Assembly (NCBI GenBank): GCA_026125625.1
Contig: JAHCKU010000181.1
Coordinates: 1 to 6,596, forward strand
Origin: Burkholderiales bacterium
Lineage (GTDB): Bacteria > Pseudomonadota > Gammaproteobacteria > Burkholderiales > SHXO01
DNA length: 6,596 nucleotides
Direction of reading: 5' to 3'
The translations under genes were made by a program, and so were the position numbers. How positions within the stretch are numbered: the first letter of the stretch is position 1; each line of letters starts with the position of its first letter. Below, piece by piece: positions 5,652-6,596 of the stretch. The notes below the pieces were generated by a model, which saw nothing but the letters and a program-made list of their open reading frames with translations, was not told the DNA's origin and searched no databases.

Positions 5652-6128
5652 TTAGCGGTCGTGCCTCAGCTGTTCCTTCAACGTACGCGCCACGTGTACG
5701 CGTTGTTCCTGCGTCAGATGGCGGCCGAACTGCACTTCGCGACCGTGCGAGCGCAGCGCCAGTACCCCGCCGCGTCCGTGCCGGGCGGGCTGAAACACCA
5801 CTTGGGCCCAGAACCGATTGAATTCGAAACGACTGGTCTTGCCGCTTTCCCAGCGTTCGATGAGGATACGGTCGCCGCAGATCGAAATAGTCTCGTAGTT
5901 GCCTGCCCGCCTGCCGATGGCCCTGAAAGCGAAGAATAGCAGCGCCATCTCCGCCCCGGCGAAGGGCAGGATCATCCATGCGCCGTGCAAAGCGAAGCCC
6001 AATGAAATGGCCAAAGAGACCAACACGAGCGAGCCGAGAACCGCGTTCCTGCCTGTCGACGAGAGGGAGTGATTATGCTGCGATACCAGCACGAAATTGT
6101 GCGGTTCCTCGCCGTAGGCATGATCCAT
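5652..6128 (-). CDS. DUF2244 family membrane protein, first gene of the cox operon
   Basis: This gene encodes 158 residues. A hydrophilic N-terminus with SQHNHSLSSTGRN (16-28) precedes two adjacent membrane helices (about 29-48 and 51-69). A cytoplasmic-type domain of about 90 residues follows, rich in basic residues, with ERWESGKTSRFEF (91-103) and FGRHLTQEQR (134-143). This two-helix-plus-beta-rich layout matches DUF2244, an uncharacterised integral membrane family that is often linked to cytochrome oxidase genes. The stop is 49 nt before the coxB start, same strand, so it is probably the promoter-proximal gene of the operon. The ATG at 6128 is chosen because the family's conserved region begins soon after it. 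A TTG at 6176 would add 16 residues with no recognisable content. No strong ribosome site sits at either. Function is unknown; an oxidase-linked role is inference. Confidence 0.8.
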   Translation of the reverse strand: MDHAYGEEPHNFVLVSQHNHSLSSTGRNAVLGSLVLVSLAISLGFALHGAWMILPFAGAEMALLFFAFRAIGRRAGNYETISICGDRILIERWESGKTSRFEFNRFWAQVVFQPARHGRGGVLALRSHGREVQFGRHLTQEQRVHVARTLKEQLRHDR

Positions 6129-6164
6129 GACGGACTCTGACCCGAATCTTTGTCGATTGCAGGG

Positions 6165-6174
6165 CCTCCTCCCC
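6165..6174 (-). promoter_or_regulatory. Purine-rich GGGGAGGAGG tract in the operon leader
   Basis: A perfect Shine-Dalgarno-like tract lies in the predicted 5' leader but 36 nt upstream of the DUF2244 ATG at 6128, too far to serve it directly. No ATG, GTG or TTG follows at normal spacing. It may be a standby ribosome site or part of a leader structure. The tract is seen directly; any role is inference. Confidence 0.3.
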
Positions 6175-6185
6175 AAACCGCAAAG

Positions 6186-6215
6186 AATTTAGCATAGCGC
6201 CCTCGCTCATAGCAA
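6186..6215 (-). promoter_or_regulatory. Candidate promoter of the cox operon (extended -10)
   Basis: On the minus strand, TTGCTA (6210-6215, 4/6 to the -35 consensus) and TAAATT (6186-6191, 4/6 to the -10) are 18 bp apart. TGC directly precedes the -10, giving an extended TGnTAAATT element. Transcription would begin near 6179, leaving a leader of about 50 nt to the DUF2244 start. A direct repeat CATAGC occurs at 6193-6198 and 6208-6213. The element sits in the only sizeable gap upstream of the operon, which supports it, but no experimental signature is visible. Confidence 0.45.
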
Positions 6216-6218
6216 GAT

Positions 6219-6242
6219 AAGGGCGGGAGCCCTTGCGTTTTT
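6219..6242 (+). terminator. Hairpin with T-run downstream of bioC (T-run on the plus strand)
   Basis: A 6-bp perfect stem, AAGGGC/GCCCTT (6219-6224 with 6229-6234), with loop GGGA is followed on the plus strand by GCG and TTTTT (6238-6242). As written it would stop plus-strand transcription, yet no plus-strand gene lies to its left nearby. On the minus strand, just past the bioC stop, the same hairpin is preceded by an A-run and lacks a T-run, so it would be a weak terminator for bioC. Confidence 0.4.
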
Positions 6243-6246
6243 CCTC

Positions 6247-6596
6247 CTAGACATCACCTCGTATGCGTGGCACGAATCGGATCACGGCGCTTCCGTCGGG
6301 ACGCGCATGCGCGGGCTGCTCGGGTTTCCAGGCATGACCGTAGACGATCTCGAACGTGGCGGGTACGCGCCCGTCCCGCGCGAAGGCAGCGTAGCGGCGC
6401 TCCAGTTCACGCAACCATCCGCGGCCATGCAGGCCTGGCGACACCGGTTCCGGTGCCTGAGCGTAGCCGCTCTCACGCAATTCCCGCAGCAACGCACCGA
6501 CGTCGGGATAGGTAAGCGTCAGGTGCTCCATGTCCATGACCGGATCGGCGAACCCGGCCGCGACCAGCGCATCGCCGAGGTCGTGCATGTCCGCGA
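6247..6596 (-). CDS. bioC: Malonyl-ACP O-methyltransferase BioC, C-terminal part (cut by window edge)
   Basis: About 115 C-terminal residues are visible, ending in TAG at 6247. The frame stays open to the right edge, so the N-terminal SAM-binding fold is outside the window. BioC methylates the free carboxyl of malonyl-ACP so that fatty acid synthesis can build the pimeloyl precursor of biotin. The visible part has the BioC tail: MHDLGDALVAAGFADPVMD, then LTYPDVGALLRELRESG, a glycine/arginine stretch (LHGRGWLRELERRY), and the closing PATFEIVYGHAW block. General methyltransferases lack this tail, so the assignment is fairly firm without the SAM motif. It ends about 120 bp before the cox operon start, on the same strand. 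A hairpin and a promoter candidate lie between, which argues for separate transcription. Confidence 0.87.
   Translation of the reverse strand, partial: ADMHDLGDALVAAGFADPVMDMEHLTLTYPDVGALLRELRESGYAQAPEPVSPGLHGRGWLRELERRYAAFARDGRVPATFEIVYGHAWKPEQPAHARPDGSAVIRFVPRIRGDV

Overview
This window carries the core of an aa3-type cytochrome c oxidase locus from a GC-rich proteobacterium, most likely a betaproteobacterium. That placement is inferred from gene order (bioC, DUF2244, coxB, coxA, a small assembly protein, ctaG, DUF2970, coxC, DUF2909, surf1) and from the protein sequences. A gammaproteobacterium is not excluded.

Layout from right to left: the right edge holds the C-terminal part of bioC (minus strand, biotin synthesis), cut by the window end. 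A gap of about 120 bp has a hairpin with a T-run and the best promoter candidate for the oxidase operon, reading leftwards. The minus-strand operon follows: a DUF2244 membrane protein; coxB (subunit II, CuA site plus a fused C-terminal cytochrome c domain); coxA (subunit I, all haem and CuB ligands present); a 39-residue GTG-started membrane protein that overlaps the next gene by ATGA; ctaG (Cox11-type CuB chaperone); a 72-residue DUF2970 protein; and coxC (subunit III). Gene gaps run from a 4-nt overlap to about 50 nt, consistent with one transcript. The operon ends in an 81-bp gap with a clear rho-independent terminator and a second strong hairpin.

At the left, the 65-residue twin-transmembrane DUF2909 gene lies on the plus strand, convergent with coxC and divergent from surf1. 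The surf1 gene (haem a insertion factor, minus strand) starts near 661-676 and runs off the left edge.

Together the genes encode the three catalytic-core subunits of a haem-copper oxidase with a built-in electron-entry cytochrome c domain, the CuB insertion factor CtaG, the SURF1 assembly factor, and four small or poorly characterised membrane proteins (DUF2244, the 39-residue protein, DUF2970, DUF2909) whose roles are inferred from position only. Haem A synthesis genes (ctaA/ctaB) and Sco are not in the window and may lie beyond the left edge.

I see no CRISPR array, mobile element, tRNA, rRNA or previously undescribed system. The locus is largely canonical. The points worth a second look are the overlooked 39-residue gene, the inverted DUF2909 gene, the intergenic structure and two possible coupling mini-ORFs.
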